Source: Flaviramulus sp. (GTDB lineage Bacteria > Bacteroidota > Bacteroidia > Flavobacteriales > Flavobacteriaceae). From it: DNA of 6,361 bases. The notes under the pieces were generated by a model that was not told the DNA's origin, did no database searches, and saw only the letters and a list, made by a program, of their open reading frames with translations. A program made the translations under genes and the position numbers. The DNA is taken from contig JALRJA010000265.1 in the NCBI GenBank assembly GCA_023255235.1, forward strand, positions 1 to 6,361, read 5' to 3'. Below are positions 1 through 6,263 of the stretch, one piece after another. Positions within the stretch are counted from its first letter, which is position 1. Every line of letters begins with the position of its first letter.

Positions 1-634
1 TTCTAAATGGTTAGTTTATTTAATAATTTTTCTTTTCACATTGCACTCAATAGGGGTTGATGTAACAGCTGTTTTTGCAGCTTCTGCAGCACTTTTAATA
101 GGTGTAGGCTTGGCACTGCAAACCCTGTTTCAAGATATTATTTCAGGAATTTTTATTCTTATAGACCAATCGGTACATGTTGGCGATATTATTGAAATTG
201 ATGGTAAAGTAGGTCGTGTTGAAGAAATTAAACTTAGAACTACAAGAGCCGTAACCATTGATAATAAAGTATTAATAATACCCAATCACTTATATTTAGA
301 AAATAGTTTGTACAACTGGACACAAAATGGCACAACAACACGAGAATCTGTAGATGTTGGAGTAGCCTATGGAAGTGATGTGCAGTTAGTAAAAAAATTA
401 TTATTACAAGCAGCCAGCTCGCACCCTTTAGTGGAAAATGAACCAGAACCAACAGTAGTTTTTACCGATTTTGCAGATAGCTCATTAAATTTTAGAATTG
501 TTTTTACAATAAATGATAGCTTTAAAGCACAATTTCCTAAAAGTGATATTCGTTTTGAAATTGATAAGTTATTTAGAGAGCATCATATTACCATCCCTTT
601 TCCCCAACGAGATATTCATATTATAAATAAATAA
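1..634 (+). CDS. MscS-family mechanosensitive ion channel, C-terminal part (5' end outside window)
   Basis: The reading frame is open from the left edge (first full codon at base 2), so the true start lies upstream and about 210 residues are visible. MscS proteins are inner-membrane channels that open under membrane tension and release solutes during osmotic downshock. Visible in order: a hydrophobic segment, then the Ala/Gly-rich pore-lining helix (AASAALLIGVGLALQ) running into LFQDIISGIFILID, which matches MscS TM3. Next is the beta-domain signature (VGDIIEIDGKVGRVEEI, then LRTT and VLIIPN). An alpha/beta cytoplasmic domain follows, ending in the typical terminal motif IPFPQRDIHI. The TTG at 41 lies inside the membrane region and is very unlikely to be the real start. 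The upstream membrane segments and any sensory domain cannot be seen, so the subfamily is undetermined. The stop is 2 bases before the next gene, suggesting one transcript. Confidence 0.93.
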   Translation, partial: SKWLVYLIIFLFTLHSIGVDVTAVFAASAALLIGVGLALQTLFQDIISGIFILIDQSVHVGDIIEIDGKVGRVEEIKLRTTRAVTIDNKVLIIPNHLYLENSLYNWTQNGTTTRESVDVGVAYGSDVQLVKKLLLQAASSHPLVENEPEPTVVFTDFADSSLNFRIVFTINDSFKAQFPKSDIRFEIDKLFREHHITIPFPQRDIHIINK

Positions 635-636
635 AC

Positions 637-1800
637 ATGTCAAAAATTTTAGTAATTGAAGATGAAGCAGCCATAAGGCGTGTATTAGTAAAAATTCTTT
701 CAGAAGAAAATGAAGCTTATCAAGTAGAAGAAGCCGAAGACGGTTTATTAGGAATTGATAAAATAAAAAACGATGAGTTTGATTTAATTCTTTGTGATAT
801 TAAAATGCCCAAAATGGATGGTGTTGAAGTATTAGAAGCGGTTAAAAAAATTAAACCCGAAATACCTATTGTAATGATTTCTGGTCATGGCGATATAGAT
901 ACCGCAGTAAATACCATGCGTTTAGGAGCGTTTGATTATATCTCAAAACCACCAGATTTAAATAGACTTTTAAACATTGTACGCAATGCTTTAGACAAAA
1001 AAGAATTGGTTGTTGAAAACAAAATTTTAAAGAAAAAAGTAAGCAAGAAATATGAAATGATAGGCGAAAGCCCAGCCATTTCTCAAATTAAAGATATTAT
1101 AGATAAAGTAGCTCCAACAGATGCACGCGTATTAATAACAGGCACAAATGGAACAGGAAAAGAGTTGGTAGCCCATTGGTTACACGAAAAAAGCGAACGC
1201 TCAAAAGGACCCATGATTGAGGTTAATTGTGCCGCAATCCCTTCAGAGTTAATTGAAAGTGAGTTATTTGGTCATGTAAAAGGAGCCTTTACAAGTGCCG
1301 CAAAAGACAGAGCAGGTAAATTTGAAGCAGCCAATGGTGGCACTATTTTTCTTGATGAAATAGGTGATATGAGTTTATCTGCACAAGCCAAAGTACTTCG
1401 TGCGTTGCAAGAAAGTAAAATTCAACGTGTTGGTAGTGATAAAGATATTAAAGTTGATGTTAGAGTTATTGCAGCTACCAATAAAAATCTTAAAAAAGAA
1501 ATTCAAGAAGGTAAATTTCGTGAAGATTTATATCACAGACTTGCCGTTATTTTAATAAGAGTGCCATCGTTAAATGAAAGACGCGAGGATATTCCTTTAT
1601 TAATAAATCATTTTTCTGAAAAAATTTCTGAAGAACAAGGAACTGCTAAAAAAATATTCTCAGACAAAGCCATAAAACGCCTTCAAGAATATGATTGGAC
1701 AGGTAATATTAGAGAACTTAGAAATGTTGTTGAACGCTTAATTATTTTAGGCGAAAACCAAGTAAGTGAGCAAGATGTAAAAGCATTTGCCAGCAAATAA
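637..1800 (+). CDS. Sigma-54-dependent response regulator (REC + AAA+, no DNA-binding domain)
   Basis: This 387-residue NtrC-type activator would use ATP hydrolysis to remodel sigma-54 RNA polymerase once its receiver is phosphorylated. The receiver domain spans about 1-120, with acidic pair E8/D9, phospho-acceptor D54, S82 and K104 all in place. The AAA+ domain spans about 140-372: Walker A GTNGTGKE (169-176), the sigma-54 contact loop GAFTSA (216-221, usually GAFTGA), Walker B IFLDE (237-241), sensor I region VIAATN (277-282), arginine-finger segment FREDLYHR (294-301) and sensor II WTGNIRELRN (354-363). The protein ends about 24 residues after sensor II, so the Fis-type helix-turn-helix usual in this family is missing. 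The stop is followed by non-coding repeats rather than an out-of-frame HTH, so this looks natural and not truncated. Activators without a DNA-binding domain are known (e.g. FlgR of Helicobacter). The ATG lies 2 bases after the channel gene. No partner histidine kinase is visible. Its target promoters are unknown. Confidence 0.93.
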   Translation: MSKILVIEDEAAIRRVLVKILSEENEAYQVEEAEDGLLGIDKIKNDEFDLILCDIKMPKMDGVEVLEAVKKIKPEIPIVMISGHGDIDTAVNTMRLGAFDYISKPPDLNRLLNIVRNALDKKELVVENKILKKKVSKKYEMIGESPAISQIKDIIDKVAPTDARVLITGTNGTGKELVAHWLHEKSERSKGPMIEVNCAAIPSELIESELFGHVKGAFTSAAKDRAGKFEAANGGTIFLDEIGDMSLSAQAKVLRALQESKIQRVGSDKDIKVDVRVIAATNKNLKKEIQEGKFREDLYHRLAVILIRVPSLNERREDIPLLINHFSEKISEEQGTAKKIFSDKAIKRLQEYDWTGNIRELRNVVERLIILGENQVSEQDVKAFASK

Positions 1801-1855
1801 GCCTATACTAATTTAGTGAATTTCAAATTATTAATATAGGTAAGCCTATAATAAT
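1801..1855. repeat. Three copies of CCTATA-N-TAAT, one inverted
   Basis: The 11-base unit CCTATA-N-TAAT occurs at 1802-1812 (N=C), inverted at 1830-1840 (N=T on the reverse strand) and at 1845-1855 (N=A). Only the central base differs among the three. The first two copies can pair as a stem with a 17-base loop. The second and third can instead form a 6-bp hairpin, TATAGG/CCTATA, with loop TAAG (1841-1844). The two structures exclude each other. The array starts directly after the regulator's stop codon. No T-run follows, so neither hairpin is a convincing terminator. It may be a protein-binding site, an mRNA 3'-end structure or a small repeat family. The repeats are seen directly; any function is inference. 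Confidence 0.6.
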
Positions 1856-1859
1856 TACT

Positions 1860-1902
1860 AAAATAGAATCTACAAAATCTGTCTGTAATCTTCTATTTTT
1901 TT
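1860..1902 (+). terminator. Probable Rho-independent terminator after the sigma-54 regulator
   Basis: The arm AAAATAGAA (1860-1868) is the exact reverse complement of TTCTATTTT (1891-1899), giving a 9-bp stem. Inside it a second stem forms between TACA (1871-1874) and TGTA (1884-1887), with a 9-base loop. Seven T residues run from 1896 to 1902, and an A-run sits on the 5' side. Gene orientation fits: this would end the channel/regulator transcript. The stem is AT-rich, as is usual in such genomes, so its strength is uncertain. Confidence 0.6.
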
Positions 1903-1912
1903 CTTAACTTTG
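1882..1912 (+). promoter_or_regulatory. Bacteroidota-type promoter for the PPK2 gene
   Basis: TAACTTTG at 1905-1912 matches the Bacteroidota -7 consensus TAnnTTTG exactly. TCTG at 1882-1885, 19 bases upstream, is one base off the -33 TTTG element. A start about 5-8 bases after the -7 box would give a leader of roughly 35 bases before the ATG at 1953. The -33 element lies inside the terminator hairpin described at 1860-1902, so the two signals overlap. Confidence 0.6.
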
Positions 1913-1952
1913 TATATTACTAAATACAGAAAAAACTTTCAATACAATTACT

Positions 1953-2819
1953 ATGAATGAAATAAAAACAGATGATTATAAGGTAAATACTAAAATCATA
2001 TTAAAAAACTGTAAAACCAAAGTAGTAATTAAAGATGCAGAAAAATCATTAAGAAAAATAAGAAAAAAACTTGGTGATTTACAAAACACCATGTATGCAC
2101 ATAACAAATATGCTGTATTGGTGTGTTTGCAAGGTATGGATACCTCTGGTAAAGATAGTTTAGTTAGAGAAGTGTTTAAAGATTTTAATGTTCGTGGTGT
2201 TGAAGTTCATAGTTTTAAAGTTCCTACAGAACTCGAGTTGAGTCATGACTACTTATGGCGTCATTACATTGTATTACCAGAGCGTGGTAAGTTTGCTGTA
2301 TTTAATAGAACACATTATGAAAATGTTTTGGTAACAAGAGTACACCCTAGCTATATTTTAGGAGAAAATATTCCAACTATCAATTCTGTTGAAGACATTA
2401 CTGATTCCTTTTGGGAAAACCGATTTGAACAAATAAATAATTTTGAAAAGCATATAGCAGAGAGCGGTACCATTATTTTTAAGTTCTTTTTAAACCTTTC
2501 TAAAGAAGAACAAAAAAACAGGCTTCTTCGACGCTTACGAAAACAAGAAAAAAACTGGAAATTCTCTCCAAACGATTTAAAAGAACGCAAACTCTGGAAT
2601 AAATACCAAGACTATTATCAAGAAGCAATAAACAAAACATCAAAACCCCATGCACCTTGGTACACCATTCCTGCCGATGATAAATCAACAGCACGCTATT
2701 TAGTAGCCAAAATTATATATGACCAGCTAAGCAAATACACCGATATTAAAGAGCCAGAGCTAGACGATGAAATAAAAGCAAACTTAGAATTATATAAAAA
2801 ACAACTAAACAACGAATAG
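1953..2819 (+). CDS. ppk2: PPK2-family polyphosphate:nucleotide phosphotransferase
   Basis: This 288-residue cytoplasmic kinase transfers phosphate between inorganic polyphosphate and nucleotides. It has a P-loop kinase fold. Walker A is GMDTSGKDS (61-69), inside VLVCLQGMDTSGKD. The PPK2 segment FKVPTELELSHDYLWR follows (88-103), then the Walker B region VFNRTHYENVLVTRV (116-130). The lid region contains RRLRKQEKNWKFSPNDLKER (193-212), and a conserved tail motif PHAPWYTIPADDK lies at 232-244. Length is normal for one-domain PPK2 proteins. The FNR-x-HYE form and the VPTE-DYLWR segment resemble the class that phosphorylates AMP and ADP (class III), more than the FDR-xWY form of classes I/II. 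This class assignment is from remembered family sequences and is tentative. The ATG at 1953 is supported by the promoter about 40 bases upstream. The gene is flanked by a terminator and by kmo, to which it has no obvious metabolic link. Confidence 0.92.
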   Translation: MNEIKTDDYKVNTKIILKNCKTKVVIKDAEKSLRKIRKKLGDLQNTMYAHNKYAVLVCLQGMDTSGKDSLVREVFKDFNVRGVEVHSFKVPTELELSHDYLWRHYIVLPERGKFAVFNRTHYENVLVTRVHPSYILGENIPTINSVEDITDSFWENRFEQINNFEKHIAESGTIIFKFFLNLSKEEQKNRLLRRLRKQEKNWKFSPNDLKERKLWNKYQDYYQEAINKTSKPHAPWYTIPADDKSTARYLVAKIIYDQLSKYTDIKEPELDDEIKANLELYKKQLNNE

Positions 2820-2888
2820 TATTATGTGAGTTTCTTAACAAAGATGTTTTCACGGTGGCTTTCGGGGTTTCTTTCTAAAATAACAAAT

Positions 2889-4289
2889 ATGACAGCAAAA
2901 CAAGAAAACATACTTATTATTGGTGCAGGACTTTGCGGAAGCCTTTTAGCATTACGTTTAGGGCAAAGAGGCTACAATGTTTCGGTTTACGAAATGCGAC
3001 CAGATTTGCGTAAAGTAAAAATAAGTGCCGGACGTTCTATTAACCTTGCCTTTTCAAACAGAGGAAATAAAGCTATAAAATTAGTTGGTTTAGAAGATAA
3101 AGTAAAACCCCTTTGCATACCTATGAATGGCCGCATGATTCATGATGAAAGTGGCAATACATTTCTATCTAATTATAGTGGTAGAGAACACGAGTATATT
3201 AATTCTATTTCTCGTGGAGAACTAAACGGATTACTTCTCACAGAAGCCGAAAAACACAAAAATGTTAGCATATATTTCAATAGAAAATGCAAATCAGTAG
3301 ATTTTGAAAAAACCACCGCACTATTTGAAAACCAAGAAAATCAAAAAGAATTTGTTGAAAAAGCCAATGTTATCATTGCAACAGATGGTGCTGGTTCTGC
3401 TATGCGAAACAGTTATTTTTTAGGTAAAAAATTCTTATTCAGTTTTTCCCAAAATTTTTTAACACACGGTTATAAAGAACTCGCCATTTTACCAACCAAT
3501 ACAGGCGGGTTTAAAACCTATAAAAACGCCCTTCATATATGGCCTCGTGGTAGCTTTATGTTAATTGCTTTACCAAATTTAGATGGCAGTTTTACCGTAA
3601 CCCTATTTTTAAGTTTTGATGAAGGCACCTATAATTTTAACAACTTAACCAATAAAGAACGTGTTTTAGAATTTTTTCAAAAAGAATTTCCAGATGCACT
3701 AGCACTCATGCCAAATTTAACAGACGATTTTTTTAAAAACCCTACATCTCCATTAGGTACTGTAAAATGCTCGCCTTGGCATTATAAAGGCAATACACTC
3801 TTAATGGGTGATGCTGCCCATGCTATTGTACCATTTTACGGTCAAGGCATGAACGCCTCTTTTGAAGATGTTGTAGAGTTTGATAAAGTTTTAGATGAAT
3901 ACCAAGGCAATTGGGAAACCATTTTTAAAGTATATGAAAAAAACCGAAAAAAAGATACCGATGCCATTGCCGATTTAGCTATTGATAATTTTTATGAAAT
4001 GAGAGATTATGTGGCAAACCCAATCTTTCAAAAAAAGCGTAAATTAGAAATGGCTTTAGAGAATGAGTTTCCAGATGATTATACATCAAAATATGCTTTA
4101 GTAACGTTTAGAGAAGCTATTGGTTACCAACAAGCAATGCTAAAAGGAAGAGCACAAGACAAAGCCATTTTAAACCTATTGGCAGATAACAAAATTAATT
4201 TAGATACTAATTTAAAAGAAGTTTTAGAAAAAATTAATAAAGAAACACAAGCTATACTTGATGATGATAGAATTGCTAAATTACAATAA
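2889..4289 (+). CDS. kmo: Kynurenine 3-monooxygenase
   Basis: This FAD-dependent aromatic hydroxylase converts L-kynurenine to 3-hydroxykynurenine with NADPH and O2. With the ATG at 2889 it has 466 residues, normal for bacterial KMO. Motifs: the FAD dinucleotide fold GAGLCGS (12-18) followed by YEMRPDLR (34-41), the KMO hallmark AGRSINLAFSNRG (47-59), GRMIHD (81-86), SISRGELN (106-113), ATDGAGSAMR (164-173), LHIWPRGSFM (215-224), and the second FAD motif GDAAHAIVPFYGQGMNASFED (307-327). R82, Y96 and Y402 fall where characterised Pseudomonas KMO has its kynurenine-binding Arg/Tyr residues; this is alignment from memory. The frame stays open upstream to a GTG at 2826 and an ATG at 2844, which would add 21 or 15 residues. 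I chose 2889 because the FAD motif normally begins about ten residues from the start. The gene starts 69 bases after ppk2 with no recognised promoter between them. Confidence 0.95.
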   Translation: MTAKQENILIIGAGLCGSLLALRLGQRGYNVSVYEMRPDLRKVKISAGRSINLAFSNRGNKAIKLVGLEDKVKPLCIPMNGRMIHDESGNTFLSNYSGREHEYINSISRGELNGLLLTEAEKHKNVSIYFNRKCKSVDFEKTTALFENQENQKEFVEKANVIIATDGAGSAMRNSYFLGKKFLFSFSQNFLTHGYKELAILPTNTGGFKTYKNALHIWPRGSFMLIALPNLDGSFTVTLFLSFDEGTYNFNNLTNKERVLEFFQKEFPDALALMPNLTDDFFKNPTSPLGTVKCSPWHYKGNTLLMGDAAHAIVPFYGQGMNASFEDVVEFDKVLDEYQGNWETIFKVYEKNRKKDTDAIADLAIDNFYEMRDYVANPIFQKKRKLEMALENEFPDDYTSKYALVTFREAIGYQQAMLKGRAQDKAILNLLADNKINLDTNLKEVLEKINKETQAILDDDRIAKLQ

Positions 4290-4330
4290 TAGTAAGTGCA
4301 ATCTTCACTAAAAAACAAAGCATAAAAACA

Positions 4331-4342
4331 GGTTTTAAAACC
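4331..4342. promoter_or_regulatory. 12-bp perfect palindrome upstream of the RidA-family gene (possible operator)
   Basis: GGTTTTAAAACC is a perfect 12-base palindrome in the 78-base gap between kmo and the RidA-family gene, 25 bases before that gene's ATG. With no loop and no following T-run on the + strand it is unlikely to be a terminator. It could be a dimeric repressor site for the catabolic genes. I see no Bacteroidota -7 box in the gap, so the operator reading is inference and a chance palindrome in AT-rich DNA remains possible. Confidence 0.3.
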
Positions 4343-4367
4343 AAAAAATATAAATAAGAAACATACA

Positions 4368-4802
4368 ATGAGTGATAAAAAAGATACCATTTTGGCTTCC
4401 AAAGAAACTAAAGTAACCCCAAGAGGAGCTTATCCGCATGTAAAACGAGTTGGCGATTTTATATTTGTATCAGGCACTAGTTCAAGACGTGCAGATAACA
4501 CCATTGCAGGTGCCGATAGCATTGATGCTATGGGAACAAAATATCTAAATATTGAAGTGCAAACGCGTGAAGTTTTAAAAAATATAGAAAACCTTTTAGC
4601 TACTCAAAATGCAACTTTAAATGATGTTGTTGATGTGACATCGTTTTTAGTAAACATGAACGATTTTGCAGGATATAATAAAGTTTATGCAACGTTTTTT
4701 AATAAAGAAACAGGACCAACCAGAACCACCGTAGCTGTACATCAATTACCACATCCAGATTTAGTTATAGAAATTAAGGTTATAGCTTATAAGAAACTAT
4801 AA
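4368..4802 (+). CDS. amnD: RidA-family protein, probable 2-aminomuconate deaminase
   Basis: This 144-residue protein has the RidA (YjgF/YER057c/UK114) fold, which normally forms trimers that hydrolyse enamine/imine intermediates. Visible motifs: [20 protein letters not shown] (18-37), [10 protein letters not shown] (39-48), [11 protein letters not shown] (64-74), [15 protein letters not shown] (90-104), and the C-terminal [20 protein letters not shown] (116-135). R119 and E135 correspond to the conserved RidA active-site Arg and nearby Glu. The PHVKR, SSRR and [12 protein letters not shown] segments resemble the specialised 2-aminomuconate deaminases (AmnD/NbaF) more than housekeeping RidA, as recalled from the family. 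Context supports this: it directly precedes a dehydrogenase whose expected product is 2-aminomuconate, and kmo lies upstream. It would hydrolyse 2-aminomuconate to ammonia and 4-oxalocrotonate (2-oxohex-3-enedioate). The stop abuts the next ATG with no gap, so translational coupling is likely. General RidA function is the main alternative. Confidence 0.82.
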   Translation: MSDKKDTILASKETKVTPRGAYPHVKRVGDFIFVSGTSSRRADNTIAGADSIDAMGTKYLNIEVQTREVLKNIENLLATQNATLNDVVDVTSFLVNMNDFAGYNKVYATFFNKETGPTRTTVAVHQLPHPDLVIEIKVIAYKKL

Positions 4803-6242
4803 ATGACAGTGCAAAACTACATAAATGGCGAATATAAAGATCCAATCTCAAATCAATGGATAGATAACTATTGCCCTGCAAATGGTCAGGTTTACGGAAA
4901 AATACCAAACTCATCAAAAACAGATGTAGAAAACGCATACAAAGCTGCAAAAGCGGCTTTCACAAGTTGGTCACAAACAACATTAAATGAACGCAGTAAA
5001 ATTTTAATTAAAATTGCAGAGCTACTGGAAGCAAACATTCAGCACTTTGCTCAAGCAGAAAGCCAAGACAATGGCAAGCCAATAAGTCTTGCAAAATCAA
5101 TAGATATACCTAGAGCGGCAAGCAATTTTCGTTTTTTTGGAAATGCCATTACACAATTTGCAAGCGAAAGTCACGAAAGTACAGGCTTAAATGCTATAAA
5201 CTACACATTACGCCAACCAATAGGAGTTGTTGCTTGTATTTCACCATGGAATTTACCACTCTATTTATTCACCTGGAAAATTGCACCAGCCATAGCTTCA
5301 GGAAATTGTGTGGTAGCCAAACCAAGTGAAATTACACCAGTAACAGCGTTTCTTTTAGGTAAAATTTGCAATGATGCCGGGTTGCCAAAAGGCGTTTTAA
5401 ATATTGTACATGGCTTAGGCAATACAACCGGGCAAGCTATTATAGAACACCCCTATATTAAAGCTATTAGTTTTACCGGAGGCACAGAAACAGGAACACA
5501 CATAGCAGCAGTAGCCGCACCTATGTTTAAAAAACTTTCTTTAGAATTAGGAGGTAAAAACCCAAACATCATTTTTGCAGACTGTGATTATAACGATATG
5601 CTAGAAACTACTGTGCGTTCTTCGTTTGCAAATCAAGGTCAAATATGTTTATGCGGAAGTAGAATTTTTGTAGAAGCTACTATTTATGAAAAATTTAAAA
5701 CAGATTTTATCGCAAAAGTGAAAGACTTAAAAGTAGGGCATCCATCAAATGCTAACACGCAAATAGGTGCATTGGTGTCTAAAAATCATTTAGAAAAAGT
5801 GATGCACTATATTGAAATAGCTAAAAATGAAAATGGCAAAATTCTTTACGGAGGAAATAAAGTAACAATTAAAAATTATGAAGATGGGTATTATTTAGAA
5901 CCAACCATTATTGAGGTAAAAACCAATGATTGCAGAATTAATCAAGAAGAAATTTTTGGACCCATTGTTACCATAATGCCTTTTAAAACAGAACAAGAAG
6001 TTTTGCAAATGGCAAACAAAGTAAAATACGGATTATCTGCAACTATTTGGACAAATAACCTTAAACGTGCCATGCATATAAGTAATCAAATTCAAGCAGG
6101 AATAGTTTGGATAAATACTTGGATGCTTCGCGATTTACGCACACCCTTTGGTGGTATAAAAGCATCAGGAATTGGTCGTGAAGGCGGTTTTGAAGCACTA
6201 CGCTTTTTTACAGAAACTAAAAATATTTGTATAAAATATTAA
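4803..6242 (+). CDS. amnC: Probable 2-aminomuconate-6-semialdehyde dehydrogenase (ALDH family)
   Basis: This 479-residue NAD(P)-dependent aldehyde dehydrogenase is of normal family length and appears intact. Motifs: ISPWNLPL (146-153) with N150, VAKPSEITP (171-179) with cofactor-binding K173, FTGGTETG (224-231), LELGGKNP (247-254) with general base E248, NQGQICLCGSR (277-287) with catalytic C282, and EEIFGPIV (382-389). R104 (in DIPRAASNFR) and R443/R446 (in NTWMLRDLRTPFGG) are candidates for the two arginines that hold the substrate carboxylate in characterised Pseudomonas AMSDH. The enzyme would oxidise 2-aminomuconate-6-semialdehyde to 2-aminomuconate in the cytoplasm, the substrate of the deaminase encoded directly upstream. 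Family assignment is very secure. Substrate rests on the neighbours and these motifs. 2-Hydroxymuconic semialdehyde dehydrogenase is the nearest alternative. The ATG abuts the preceding TAA. Confidence 0.88.
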   Translation: MTVQNYINGEYKDPISNQWIDNYCPANGQVYGKIPNSSKTDVENAYKAAKAAFTSWSQTTLNERSKILIKIAELLEANIQHFAQAESQDNGKPISLAKSIDIPRAASNFRFFGNAITQFASESHESTGLNAINYTLRQPIGVVACISPWNLPLYLFTWKIAPAIASGNCVVAKPSEITPVTAFLLGKICNDAGLPKGVLNIVHGLGNTTGQAIIEHPYIKAISFTGGTETGTHIAAVAAPMFKKLSLELGGKNPNIIFADCDYNDMLETTVRSSFANQGQICLCGSRIFVEATIYEKFKTDFIAKVKDLKVGHPSNANTQIGALVSKNHLEKVMHYIEIAKNENGKILYGGNKVTIKNYEDGYYLEPTIIEVKTNDCRINQEEIFGPIVTIMPFKTEQEVLQMANKVKYGLSATIWTNNLKRAMHISNQIQAGIVWINTWMLRDLRTPFGGIKASGIGREGGFEALRFFTETKNICIKY

Positions 6243-6263
6243 AAACTTGTTGTGCAAAATTGG

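Noticed and set aside
240..452. Reverse-strand open frame of about 70 codons opposite the MscS gene
   Set aside because: It lies wholly within a strongly conserved coding region, its translation resembles no family, and long antisense frames arise easily in this AT-rich DNA.
2351..2694. Two overlapping reverse-strand open frames opposite ppk2
   Set aside because: Both lie inside the PPK2 gene, overlap each other in different frames, and give Ser/Phe/Leu-rich translations typical of antisense shadows.
2824..2829. ATG-TGA start-stop at the ppk2/kmo junction as a leader mini-ORF
   Set aside because: A one-codon frame with no recognisable ribosome-binding context; most likely chance.
3508..3518. 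GGTTTAAAACC inside kmo, similar to the palindrome at 4331
   Set aside because: It is an imperfect palindrome encoding conserved-frame residues (GFKT) and is probably coincidental.
4253..4260. TATACTTG near the kmo 3' end as a -7 box for the RidA-family gene
   Set aside because: It differs from TAnnTTTG in the conserved part, lacks a TTG element at the expected spacing, and lies inside kmo about 110 bases before the ATG.
4124..4402. Reverse-strand open frame of 92 codons across the kmo/ridA gap
   Set aside because: It mostly mirrors the kmo 3' end. Its hydrophobic look is the complement of Lys/Asn/Glu-rich coding sequence, and it overlaps the RidA-family start.
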